A model generated the notes under the pieces. That model had not been told where the DNA came from, ran no database searches, and saw only the letters and a program-made list of their open reading frames with translations. A stretch of 64,000 nt of DNA from Taenia hydatigena (Eukaryota > Platyhelminthes > Cestoda > Cyclophyllidea > Taeniidae): the NCBI GenBank assembly GCA_036345935.2, contig JADWOT020000004.1, forward strand, positions 15,520,396 through 15,584,395, given 5' to 3'. This document shows, in pieces, positions 47,991 to 57,779 of the stretch. The position numbers and the translations under genes were made by a program. The stretch's first letter is position 1. Each line of letters starts with the position of its first letter.

Positions 47991-50900
47991 TATGTCAAAA
48001 ACCAACCACTATACCTTTTTTATTTTTAGAGGGGTTTCGAAGAATTGTATTCGTAAAAACAGGAATTCCTCTGACATTTCTATCAGAGTCTTATCAAAAA
48101 TACTTTTTTGAAGGTTTTCACTCAGTTTTGTATAATTATGTAAAATGCACCGTCAGTGTTTGCACTTATAATACCACCCATTGGAGAAGCTATTTTGTCC
48201 CAACTCTTGACCAAAATTAGCCCAGACGTCGCAAAAAGGTCAGAGAGTCCTGTGAGGCTGATTAAATGCCAATTATCAGTTAAATCATTCAGTACATCAA
48301 ACCAGTCGGCCGGCCATTTTTATCAAGATATTTTAAGCAGGAGCGGCATCAGTTTGTCATCTTCATAACCGCTGGTTAGGAGTGTAACATTTTCCCACCT
48401 ATTTGGTTAAATCGAAATGAGGGTGAAACATGCTTACCAGTAAGGGGAGTGATCGAAGGCTTCTTTACGATGAATTAATTTAGAATCATAAACTAAATCA
48501 GGAACTGGTTACTCTGCATGAAAAAAATAATAGCAAAATTTCAATCTTACTCAAGATCTCAGTAGGAATTTTAAACTTTATCAAGGACAACCAGAGCAAG
48601 CCTGGACTTTAAGGTGAGAAGAAATACCGGCGCAGTGGTGCTGAATACTTTAGTAAATGGTAATTGTGCCCTATGTGGATCACTTCAAGTGAAATATTAG
48701 GCATCAATAGAAATGTGCACATGAAAGAGGTTTCTCGTCAATGAAGACGATCTCCTCCTTCCTCCTCCCCTCAGATATCTACTCCTCTGGAAAGCCTCAG
48801 ATACAGTCGCACGTTCACCTCCATTATATGGTAATTCCATGGCTGGAATCCACATGTTTTAGGAATATCCACACACCAGACAGTGGTCATTCTGTCCTTG
48901 CTGACCTCCAACTCGCAGTCTCGCCATTAAAAATGCACAGAGTCAAGCCTTCAAGTCCCTTCTTTGGTAAATTTTGCAAGAGAGGGTTGTCAGTATAATG
49001 TATCGAAAGTTATTCTTCTAACATCTCACAACCGGAAATTGACCACTAAATTATAATTTTACAATTAACCAAGTTGGCATTTCAAGTTGGCTCACTGCGA
49101 TTAATATTGTTTTGTGTCTACGCCATAAGTAGAGGCTTAAATTTAACATTTTCTTTAAATTTTATCGTTTTTTGTGGTTTTAAATAAACCGTGTGAAGAT
49201 CAAAATTTTTGTGATGCATAGTTAGGGCAGAAATTCATCTCAGTAAGTAGATAACACCAAATCCCTCAGAGATTGTAGGCCATAATTTTAAGTTTACATA
49301 TAGGTTGATAACCTTGGTAAATATCTTCCAGATGGCTTCTTCCAAATTAAAAAATGAGCGAATCTTCAAGGAGCTGGCTACTTGACAAGCAAAGTCAATT
49401 AGTGGGAATAGGGTGAAGTGAGTTTGCTTGATATAACTCTGCTTTTGAAAAGTTCCACTTTCTTGATCTGTGGAAAAAGTGCCCTGTCGACTTATGTAGA
49501 ACCACGTATGTATCCTCAGTCACTTTCATTGACTTCATTTAGCCGTTAGCAATTGTTGCCTACAGGTTGATAAATAAGCTAGTGTTAGATATTCGCACGC
49601 CTGCATTCGATTTATCGTTTCACCGTCCGAATTCCTGAGCTAGACCGAAATGTCCGGTTTTAACGAACCATACACCATGGGTGATGCCTATAATTTCCAC
49701 TAAATACAGTCTTCTATGCATAAAACAAACAGAAATAAATGCAAGTTATTTGGCTTTGATGATCAAAAACACATTTATTTTTCCTAATTCTTCTAATGTA
49801 AGCTCGGTTCTGGCATTTTGATGCACCAAGCCAGCACTACTAACAATAGCCCTCCATGTTCCCGCCTTTTGGTCGTTACTTCAGAAGGGATTTTACAGAC
49901 GTCATTTGTATCATCCCTCTAGTAATTTACGAATAAAAGCGGTCGTTTTTGTTGCAACTGCAAAATGGATCTAGGAAGGGAACTCTAAAATCTTACACCT
50001 ACAAATTAATTACCGCGTGCTAATCAGCTATAAAGTTGGCATTTATTTTTATGGAAGGGATTGTACTCTCAAGTTTTTCTTTATTATATTTTAAGGTGAA
50101 AAGGCTTTTGGTTTTCCGTCATTTTCGCTTCAAAATCAATTAAACTACTTTTTTTTCAAAATTTATAACAATGCAAAATCAGATCTTTTGTGGTGTTATA
50201 ATGTATAAATTTAACACCGAATATTTTTTACACACCCAAGGATTTGCAGGTGCTCCTCGTGACTACATCAATTTCTGATGGTGACAGGATAATGTAAACA
50301 CCCAGCTTCTTCTAACCTTTTCCTAATGGGTTGATAAGCGCACTTATTTTGTTAGCACTGCCTATTCCCTGATCGAAACAGTTCCATTCAATTGAAGAAA
50401 TTGTATTAATAAATCAGAACCAAGATCTCATTTTTGTTTTCTTCTCATTCTGTCGTTTGCTTTTAGATTTGCTCTTGCTCTGATTGACATTCAATTAACT
50501 CAGAGCTCTTCTGATTTCAGGCGAATGAGTTGAAGGACAACGCACGCTATGAAGATTTTAAAAAGAAAAATACAAACAAATTTGATTATCACGCTGGGTT
50601 GTGATTTGAAGGGGCACTGCGCTTGAAGTCACTGCCAGCATCGTAAACCTGGTATAACGGAAATCCCTTGCCGACACTTATAATGCGTATTCTGAACTCG
50701 ATCCCGGAGAACTTTTTGCTGACAGAAATAAATGAGCTATTCCTTTTTCATCTCCCACCAACCCTTGGCATGTTATTGCTTAACAGGTTCATAAAAAAAC
50801 TCACTAGTCTAAGTCTATTGTCACCCTTTTTTAACTTTTCTATTTAAATCGTGCAATGTCTTCTCTTAATCCAGAGTCTCAAGATCATATTAAAATAAGT

Positions 50901-52320
50901 AGCCCTGGATTCTTGGGAGTCTAAACCTAATCCTACCTGTTCTAGACCCATCTAGCACCATGTGATTATCAAGATTGTTTTAGCTTTAATATACTTTGTG
51001 CCTCTTAACCAAAAACTTGACGAATCTTTTTCAATGTAAAAAGAATTCTAGATTGTTGTAATCCTCTGCTGAGATAATGATGGTGGAATGATTTTGCACT
51101 GCCTTCGTTAAATAGGTAAAAACTAACTTGGGAATAAAAAAGTCAAAAATATTAAATGCTTTGTTAGCTGCCTGTTTTCATGAAATGAATTGCTTCATAA
51201 GCTTATTTGTACTCCTAAGTCAATCAGGGATGCTGTTCATTTCATTCAAGATTAGCATATAGTCTTATCCCTGGTTCTCAATGCAAGAATAACACTAGAC
51301 ATCTAAGCTAATGTTTCCTTTCATCTTCGTGCCCATTCGTCTCCTCACAGGAATAACAATTTTCTACTGAAAATTTTTTAGTAACATCGTTCAAAACAGG
51401 AAGGGTTCACCATCACTTGAAAAGCATTTTAATGGAAGCATTTATCTTCTACTCCCTACAATTATTACTGTGAAAGGTAGCTATTCGTACTGTGTATCAG
51501 TGAAGATTTTCTTGTTTTAACCACGTGGGATCATACTGAGCCTTGTGATATTTATCACCTTTGTATGAATCTAATCAGCCACAGTGCTGCCAAGATTTTA
51601 TGGTTGACGATAAGATGGCAAAGGAGCAACTCTTACTATCAGTAAAGAAAAGGGTTTTAAGAGCTGAATAAACTCTAATGTTAAGTTGATATTTGGTTTT
51701 GGCAGGCATGATTTTACTGCTAAGGAAGCATTGCCTGATCAGCTTCTCAACATGCTTTTTCATTCCTACCTTCATATGTTTATTCGAAGAAAAGTTTTTT
51801 TGTTAATGAATTGAAAGCTTTAGTAAAAGCAGACAGATAGGCAGGTAGGCAGACTTGGGCATCTCTATTCAATTTTTCGTCTCTGATTGAGCATTCTTCG
51901 TGGAAATTGTGGGAAAGATATTATTGTGTAATAACAACTTTTTGTAACAGGACAAAGCAATCACTTCAAACAATCAAACTAACTTTGCATAACTTTGGTA
52001 TTTTGCAGCCGAATGGATACCATCCTACCCAACTGGGAGATTAAATCAGGTGGCATCTTATCTATACTACTTTTTGGTGGAATATTTACTACTGCCTTCT
52101 GCAACTCCTTCTCAGCGTTACTTAAGTTTTGAAACCCCACTTTTTATAATAAGCCCAAGATTAAAACTTCACCCAGTCCAAGCTACATTCTTTTTTTCCT
52201 TTAGTTGTCCGTTTTTTGTGTGCGATCTTGCTGCTGCTTGTTACTAGCAAGAATTGGCTTCCGCGCGGCTTGGAACTTTAAGAAATTTTAACAGGCAAGG
52301 CACGGTAGCAATTATCTGCC
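47991..52320. other. Gene-poor interval
   Basis: AT-rich. ORFs at 47843-48368 run out of repeat R1. 48741-48998 (+) is a less AT-rich patch whose three frames all show stops or no motif. One terminal-exon candidate is listed at 50521. Confidence 0.35.
50521..50604 (+). other. Candidate terminal exon, low confidence
   Basis: Acceptor TCTTCTGATTTCAG (an in-frame TGA just upstream shows the frame opens here), then ANELKDNARYEDFKKKNTNK and FDYHAGL, and a TGA. An AATAAA follows at about 50727. The charged, tidy C-terminus looks protein-like, but no upstream exon could be matched. Confidence 0.25.
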
Positions 52321-52326
52321 TGCCCA

Positions 52327-53009
52327 ATGTATAGTACCACTGAAAGTGGCAAAGAGAACCAAACTTCGACAGCATCTAGTGTCTCTAGACCATTGCCTAA
52401 TCTGCTTACAGACTCTCCCAGCATCTCGTATCCTAATTGCTTGTTAACAATCCAGTAATGAGCAAAACTTCTGCACCATGGCTATTGGAAATGCTACAAA
52501 GAGGTAAAGTTGGATAGTTTGCAAACGGGTCGCTGCAACGATGATATTAAATACCAGTTATTAATAAATAATCCAGTGATTACTTACAAAACAGAATGAG
52601 ATGCCTTAAAACTAAGACGAATCGGTATCAGGAATGCAGGATACCCTCGCTCTTGTTCACAATTTATGTGGTAATTGATTTTATAGATTGTGTGCTGCAT
52701 GAAAACAGGTGCTAGCATGAACCTTTCCCTCCTACCTTAAACCCACCCTTTTATCACTGATGAGTGTGGTTTAGGCTTATTTGTTCTCTGGATAGAATTT
52801 AATTAGGCTCCTATGCTATGCCCAAATTTTTTTTAATTCCTCATTCGGCACCTGAGGAAGAGGTCTTAGCAGAACCTACCACTAATAGCCACCATCAGCA
52901 ATCAAAGGCTCTGAACAATCTGATACTCGACAGACGAAATATACTAAGAATACTGCGGACATCTTCAAGCTCAGTTACGCAAATGGATGGAGCAATGGAT
53001 GAGCAGTGA
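52327..53009 (+). CDS. Candidate small spliced gene, uncharacterised Ser/Thr-rich protein
   Basis: A possible first exon starts at ATG 52327: MYSTTESGKENQTSTASSVS and 22 more residues, then donor GTAATG after 52454 (phase 2). A possible middle exon at 52595-52669 opens after CTTACAAAACAG in phase 2 and reaches GTAATT in phase 0. A terminal exon at 52857 (after CACCTGAG, phase 0) reads EEVLAEPTTNSHHQQSKALN, then ILDRRNILRILRTSSSS, ending MDEQ and TGA at 53009. ATTAAA lies at 53037-53042. The first and last parts look like protein (polar, Ser-rich, helix then acidic end). The middle exon is the least certain. No family recognised. Confidence 0.35.
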
Positions 53010-53036
53010 CGTCAAGGACTAAGGAAATGTCGTGTC

Positions 53037-53042
53037 ATTAAA
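53037..53042 (+). terminator. Variant polyA signal of the candidate gene at 52.3-53.0 kb
   Basis: ATTAAA 28 nt after the stop at 53009. Confidence 0.3.
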
Positions 53043-55395
53043 TGAAATGGGTTTTCCACCTCACATGTCATGTACTAGTAGGTGACAACATATCGTAGGC
53101 TGTGGCAGCCATCACGGTTTTTCCTTCACTTCTCTTACTTGCCGCATAAAAACAAAATCAGTTTAATGGCATCTTTCTTACCCATGTTCTGTCTGACCCA
53201 TTCAGTGTCCAAGTGGCCGTTTGACTGGTCAGGTGGTTAGTTGATTGAGGCAGTTACTTTATTTTTCCAACTTTTCTCCGACATGTCATTGAATTTCTCC
53301 AAACATCGACTGCCCCGCTAGTTGTACCACACTACTCAGACCGACACACTGCTTCATATACATATGCATATTCTGCGTATCAGGTTGCTAGAACCTATTC
53401 ACGTTTTAAAAGGTCATGCCAAACGTGCAACTTAGACCTGCCTACTTAAAACACTTCAGCTGGGATAATAGGAAAGGAGGGAAACATTGCCTCAACCTCA
53501 TCTTTATGCTCATCCTATTCTACTCCTATAGTGCCGCTCCCCTATGCTTCTCAAAGCTTTTGAAAGTCTCATTTCTTTTTTATGTCTCCACCGGCCAATG
53601 CAAATGATCACATGTGAATTAGTGTAGGTTGGTTTCATAATCAAAGTGCGACAGAAGCCGGTGTAGTTGGGACTAGGTTATTTGCATGTGATTTTCCTTC
53701 TTTTTAAAAGGTTCATTAATTGAGAGAGGTGCCTTTGATAGCCTAATGAAACTACAGGTATAGAGTATTCTAAACTTTAAACTTGCTTGGTACACAGGTA
53801 AGCATGCCTCATAACATGAAACTAGTATTATATGTTGTCCTATTGGCAAAGCTAAGCAAAGACAAAATTGTATTGTAATTATACGTCGCTCTTGCAATAC
53901 AGAATTCTTTGAAACTTTTGGCACAATTAATGCCTCAAATGACAAAATTTTGAATGTCAGTCTTGGCTTAGGGTTATAAATTTCGGTGTTCGGCATTCCG
54001 TAAATACATTACAGCTAGGATGCATTGGCAATTAGAGATTGAAAATACCGTATTTAACCAAAATGGGTCAGTTTTGCAAAGTGCGCAACATTTCGTACGC
54101 CTCTTTAAAGTGCGCTGACTCTAATTACTGTGAATAGTAAAGCCCTATTTCGCCATATCCTTCGCACCGGTAGTAACCCCTCCATTCCGCCATAAACTAG
54201 CAATAAATCATCCTACCTTATAATTGTACCCAAAAAAAGCCAAGTGAGACTCAAACCGCTAAATATGAATCACTAGTATGAGAGCCAGTATCGAGCATAG
54301 AAAGGTCCAGATTTCATTGAAAGTTTGGCTGTTGTGAGAGGTTGAACACGCTGAAAAACTTCAGAAGATTGTGATATTAATTCCCCTGCGTACAGCTTTC
54401 TTTACAGAGAACGAAAATTGGTTAGGTATCTCAGCTAAAGTAACTGGTACTGCAAGGAACTCAAAATCACAAAATTTGTAAAATGCTAACACGGTCGCAG
54501 TGGTGCCTTTGTGGTTAGTCCCTAAGAATTCAGCCATCAAGAATCTGTGCTCCTCTCCTGTAACCTCTAGAAGTGGTATCAGGCTCATGAGACAAAAAAT
54601 TATCTCACTTGCATCGAGTTATGCAGCCTGGTAGGAATCGAGCCGTATTTCCTAGACAAGGAAGAATCGTAGGGCCCTAGACTCAGACGATGCGACCTTC
54701 AACTTAAAAGTAAACCACATCCTTGAACGATAATTTATAAATATTTTCGTACTATTTTGTGCAGAAATAACCTGCAATGCCTATAACTGCCTAAAAACTG
54801 GCTTATTGTTGTTGCTACAACTTGCATTTAGCAAAGCAGGCACGAAGCAAAATGCACATTGTGGTTTTGCCGCATAATGGTCAGTGACAAACACAGGCTA
54901 GGTTTAAGGGAATCAGAAGAATTTCTGAAAGAACTGTCTACAGTTTTATTATGAACGCGGTAACAACTCTTCTGATTTGGTGACTTTGTTCTCTCCTTTA
55001 CAATTTGCTTATAGACTGGTGCTGCCACACAAAATGAATCATAGAGAATATGTTTGCGAGAAAAAATTGTCGATCCTATAATTTTGTTTTAAAAATATTT
55101 GCCATCGCATTAAGCAGCTAAAATGATGCAATAGGCACACGAAGACTTTAAGAAGAGGCGTCAATATTTCTTCCCCAACCAACTAGCAAATAAAGTGCAA
55201 TGTGTTAATTTTTGTTTGACTCTCGACTTCGGTAACGAGCCACCGAGAAACTCCACCGCTAAAAATCCTGCTGATGGTTGGACCTCCTGGTCATGCTAGT
55301 GGCCTCGACCTCTCCTGAATTCGACGATACATATTCCACCTCAGCTTTATGTCTTTTATTATCTTCATGGAAGTCTCAGGACATTACTTTGGTGG
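53043..55395. other. Non-coding interval before R1 copy E
   Basis: No gene supported. A tRNA-like fragment was considered near 54.6-54.7 kb on the minus strand and rejected. Confidence 0.35.
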
Positions 55396-55399
55396 TAGA

Positions 55400-56215
55400 A
55401 AAATACAAGTCCTATACTTAAGGATTTTATCCTGGTTTGTTATTGCTAGGAGACAGGCCTTAGCGGGGCAGAATAAGAGCGCATGCTACGGATAGAAGAA
55501 TGCGGCAACCCGTGATGGAAGGGCTAAAATGATGCCAGCCTTCGTCAATCACTCCAATTCCTGTTCTACATGAATGGTTCTAACATCTGAACAGATACCA
55601 GTCGTAATTGTGAACCACTTTGAAAAGATCATTACGAAGATGTCGATGCTACCTCATTCACCTCTTAACTCGCTGAATAAACCTGAGGCAAAATGGCTGG
55701 ATAGCAATGAAGTCAAAACAATGTGACAATGAGAAATGGACGCAAAATCTTACTGTCATGGAGGTATGTTAAGCTCTCTCCTTTGTCACTTGACTCCATT
55801 ATTAGATTAGTGTTCCTCTGACTAGCTATGGACGCACATGATCGTCACCACATCCACTCAGTTAAGCATCTTCCAAATGATATGGGATTTTGATGACTAG
55901 CACGGATGTCTCGCGGGCATGTTTGTACAGCACAAATTACGTTGTAATGCATAACATGGGAGATGGACCAAGTGGAATTGCAAAGGCGACGCTCAAAAGG
56001 AAAGAGGGGCTATGCAATGCCTCAATCGTTTGTTTAAATCTCGGTTTTGAAAAGGGTTCCATTCAGGGTCTCTGTCATTATGTTTTCGTCGGGTGGTCTA
56101 ACCTTCAATTTATGCCAGTAGTCATACTCTTTGCCTATGTTACATATTCTGCGCTAGTATCATGCTTTCTTTTGGGGTGCTAAGGCGGTGTCTTTAAGAA
56201 TGGAAGCACTTATTT
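55400..56215 (+). repeat. Dispersed repeat R1, copy E (most complete)
   Basis: Contains the R1 blocks in order: CCTATACTTAAGGATTTTA (55412), the GGCTAAAATGATGCCAGCC-TTCG block (55522), TCTCTCCTTTGTCACTTGAC (55774), TTGTACAGCACAAATTACG (55923) and the end block TTCTGCGCTAGTATCATGC (56148). After the CAG it is open for about 85 codons, with TNYVVMHNMGDGPSGIAKAT and NASIVCLNLGFEKGS. It resembles a degraded exon-bearing unit with its splice acceptor kept. It ends about 0.5 kb before GPCR 2. Confidence 0.55.
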
Positions 56216-56641
56216 GCAGCCACCCTTAATACTTGCACTTCAATTATGACTGTGACGTGGCGATATTTTTTGTTGGCCAATTCATCAAACGACAAAAAGA
56301 TTGCTTTTAATTAAAGTGTACCTTACGCAATTTGTTCTCCCTCGTTTAGGTAAAATTCGTATTAGTCTACATAACTTTTCATCAAATGCTTCTTGTTTTA
56401 GACCATGAAATGCATTATCCAGTTCGGTTAATTCACAATTTTTAATCTTTTGAACAAATTTGCGCTGCAACATTCTTTCAACGTAATCTAAGTTTAAATC
56501 AGCTTCACTTCACCATCAAAAATGAGAATCAGAAGAATTTGATAGCAAATACTTAACGTGGTACATTTCCGACGTAACAAACTAGCCCTTGAATAAATAA
56601 TCTATCATTTTGATTCCTTTACTGACTGGTCACTCGGGAGA

Positions 56642-56646
56642 CCAAT
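56642..56646 (+). promoter_or_regulatory. CCAAT box upstream of GPCR 2
   Basis: CCAAT about 65 nt before the GPCR 2 start codon; GPCR 1 also has CCAAT boxes in its 5' flank. A single 5-nt motif is weak evidence. Confidence 0.2.
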
Positions 56647-56660
56647 GGGCTGACAGCAAA

Positions 56661-56738
56661 ATGAGTAGCACGACAGCGCGTTGCACTATACCTATCATTT
56701 TGCCCATCTCATGGCTTCCCATCAGAATATCACATTGA
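56661..56738 (+). other. Upstream ORF overlapping the GPCR 2 start
   Basis: ATG at 56661 opens a 25-codon ORF (MSSTTARCTIPIILPISWLP...) in a different frame. It ends at TGA 56736-56738, past the receptor ATG at 56711. If transcribed, it would reduce initiation at the receptor start. Confidence 0.35.
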
Positions 56739-57733
56739 CTGAATCAAATTTGTCCCGATTTGTTAATCAGATCCTCCTCATCTACATCAGTTGTCCCATA
56801 ATGCTTGTTGGGATTACGACAAGTCTCCTCACCCTCATGCTTTTTCTTCGCGACTCCCAGACCTTTATCAGTACACGATTCATCCTTTCTTGCATTGCAG
56901 CTGCAGATGTTGGCTACCTCTCGTTTATGCTCATTTTTTGCCTTTTTCACGTTGCAAAAAGCACTGAGTGGTCCATTGTCTGTGCCCTTCTCTACTGTGG
57001 TTTTAATGTTCTCGAAATCTTTCGCAATTGGCTACTTATTATCATGTCATTCGAACGATTCCTCTTCTTTCTTAAACCCGTCAAGTTTAAACTTCTCTGG
57101 AGTTTCGGACATGTTCGTATTATTGTAATTTGTATAGCAGTGGGTTCAGTGATCTGTCGAACTCCTGACATGGTGCTTGCTGTAGCGTTGATATTTTATC
57201 CACTGCGAAATTACATGATTCGATCCTCGAAGCTTGTTCACATTTTAATGGACCTTCTGGCTCTTACATGCCTACCCACTGCACTGATGCTCGTCTTCTC
57301 CTTCCTAACCACCAGAACCATTACTGATGTAATTGACAAGAAGTTCTCGGAAATGAAAGCAGGTATTCCAGTGAAGAGTGCACCGGAGAATTCTATGAAA
57401 ATTGTATCAATCTTGCGCAATGCTTTAATCGTTTTCGTAGTCACTTCGCTACCAGCAATTCCTAGTAGTATCCTCAAAACCTATGTGGTTTTCAATGAGG
57501 TGAACAAAAGTCATCTAAACACCATATCGAGTATAATGAATGGGATTACGAATCTATTCTCTGTTATCAATTCTACCTCTAACTTCTTTATCTACATTTT
57601 CCAGAGCAAGCGCTATCGGAATATACTGATAGATTGCATTTATTCATGGTGCCATAAAGGAAAGAAAGCTTGCAAGGCTTCAAGTCTCATGAGAAACAAC
57701 TTTTTGGCTTATTTTGTGAAAAGTTCTCATTAA
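56711..57733 (+). CDS. Intronless class A GPCR, FMRFamide-receptor-like / flatworm orphan (GPCR 2)
   Basis: 340 aa from the first ATG at 56711 (the frame is open to a TTG at 56681). A short extracellular N-terminus has an N-glycosylation sequon (NIT, residue 6). Helices at about 22-46, 54-80, 88-120, 134-160, 175-200, 232-258 and 271-297, then helix 8 (SKRYRNIL). Landmarks: Asp66 in TM2, Cys91 at 3.25, Trp107, Glu115-Arg116 (FERFLFF), Pro248 and NFFIY (291-295). Departures shared with GPCR 1: Ser in place of the TM1 Asn, TSLP instead of CWxP, Phe after Asn in TM7, and no loop-2 Cys, so Cys91 has no usual partner. The third intracellular loop is short (about 30 aa), unlike GPCR 1. INSTSNFF and QSKRYR are nearly identical between the two. 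The ligand is unknown; a peptide receptor is the best guess. Confidence 0.9.
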   Translation: MASHQNITLTESNLSRFVNQILLIYISCPIMLVGITTSLLTLMLFLRDSQTFISTRFILSCIAAADVGYLSFMLIFCLFHVAKSTEWSIVCALLYCGFNVLEIFRNWLLIIMSFERFLFFLKPVKFKLLWSFGHVRIIVICIAVGSVICRTPDMVLAVALIFYPLRNYMIRSSKLVHILMDLLALTCLPTALMLVFSFLTTRTITDVIDKKFSEMKAGIPVKSAPENSMKIVSILRNALIVFVVTSLPAIPSSILKTYVVFNEVNKSHLNTISSIMNGITNLFSVINSTSNFFIYIFQSKRYRNILIDCIYSWCHKGKKACKASSLMRNNFLAYFVKSSH

Positions 57734-57754
57734 TATTTGCGTTGGCTTGTCTCT

Positions 57755-57760
57755 AATAAA
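57755..57760 (+). terminator. PolyA signal of GPCR 2
   Basis: AATAAA only 22 nt after the stop codon, implying a very short 3' UTR. Confidence 0.6.
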
Positions 57761-57779
57761 AAGAAATTCCTCAGTGTCA

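Noticed and set aside
48741..48998. ORF in a less AT-rich patch, considered as a reverse-transcriptase or endonuclease remnant
   Set aside because: No catalytic motif in any frame; the parallel frame has several stops.
54590..54705. tRNA-like segment on the minus strand (B-box-like GGCTCGATTCC and an A-box-like stretch upstream)
   Set aside because: The T-arm and acceptor stem do not pair and no second copy was seen, so neither a tRNA gene nor a tRNA-derived SINE can be supported.
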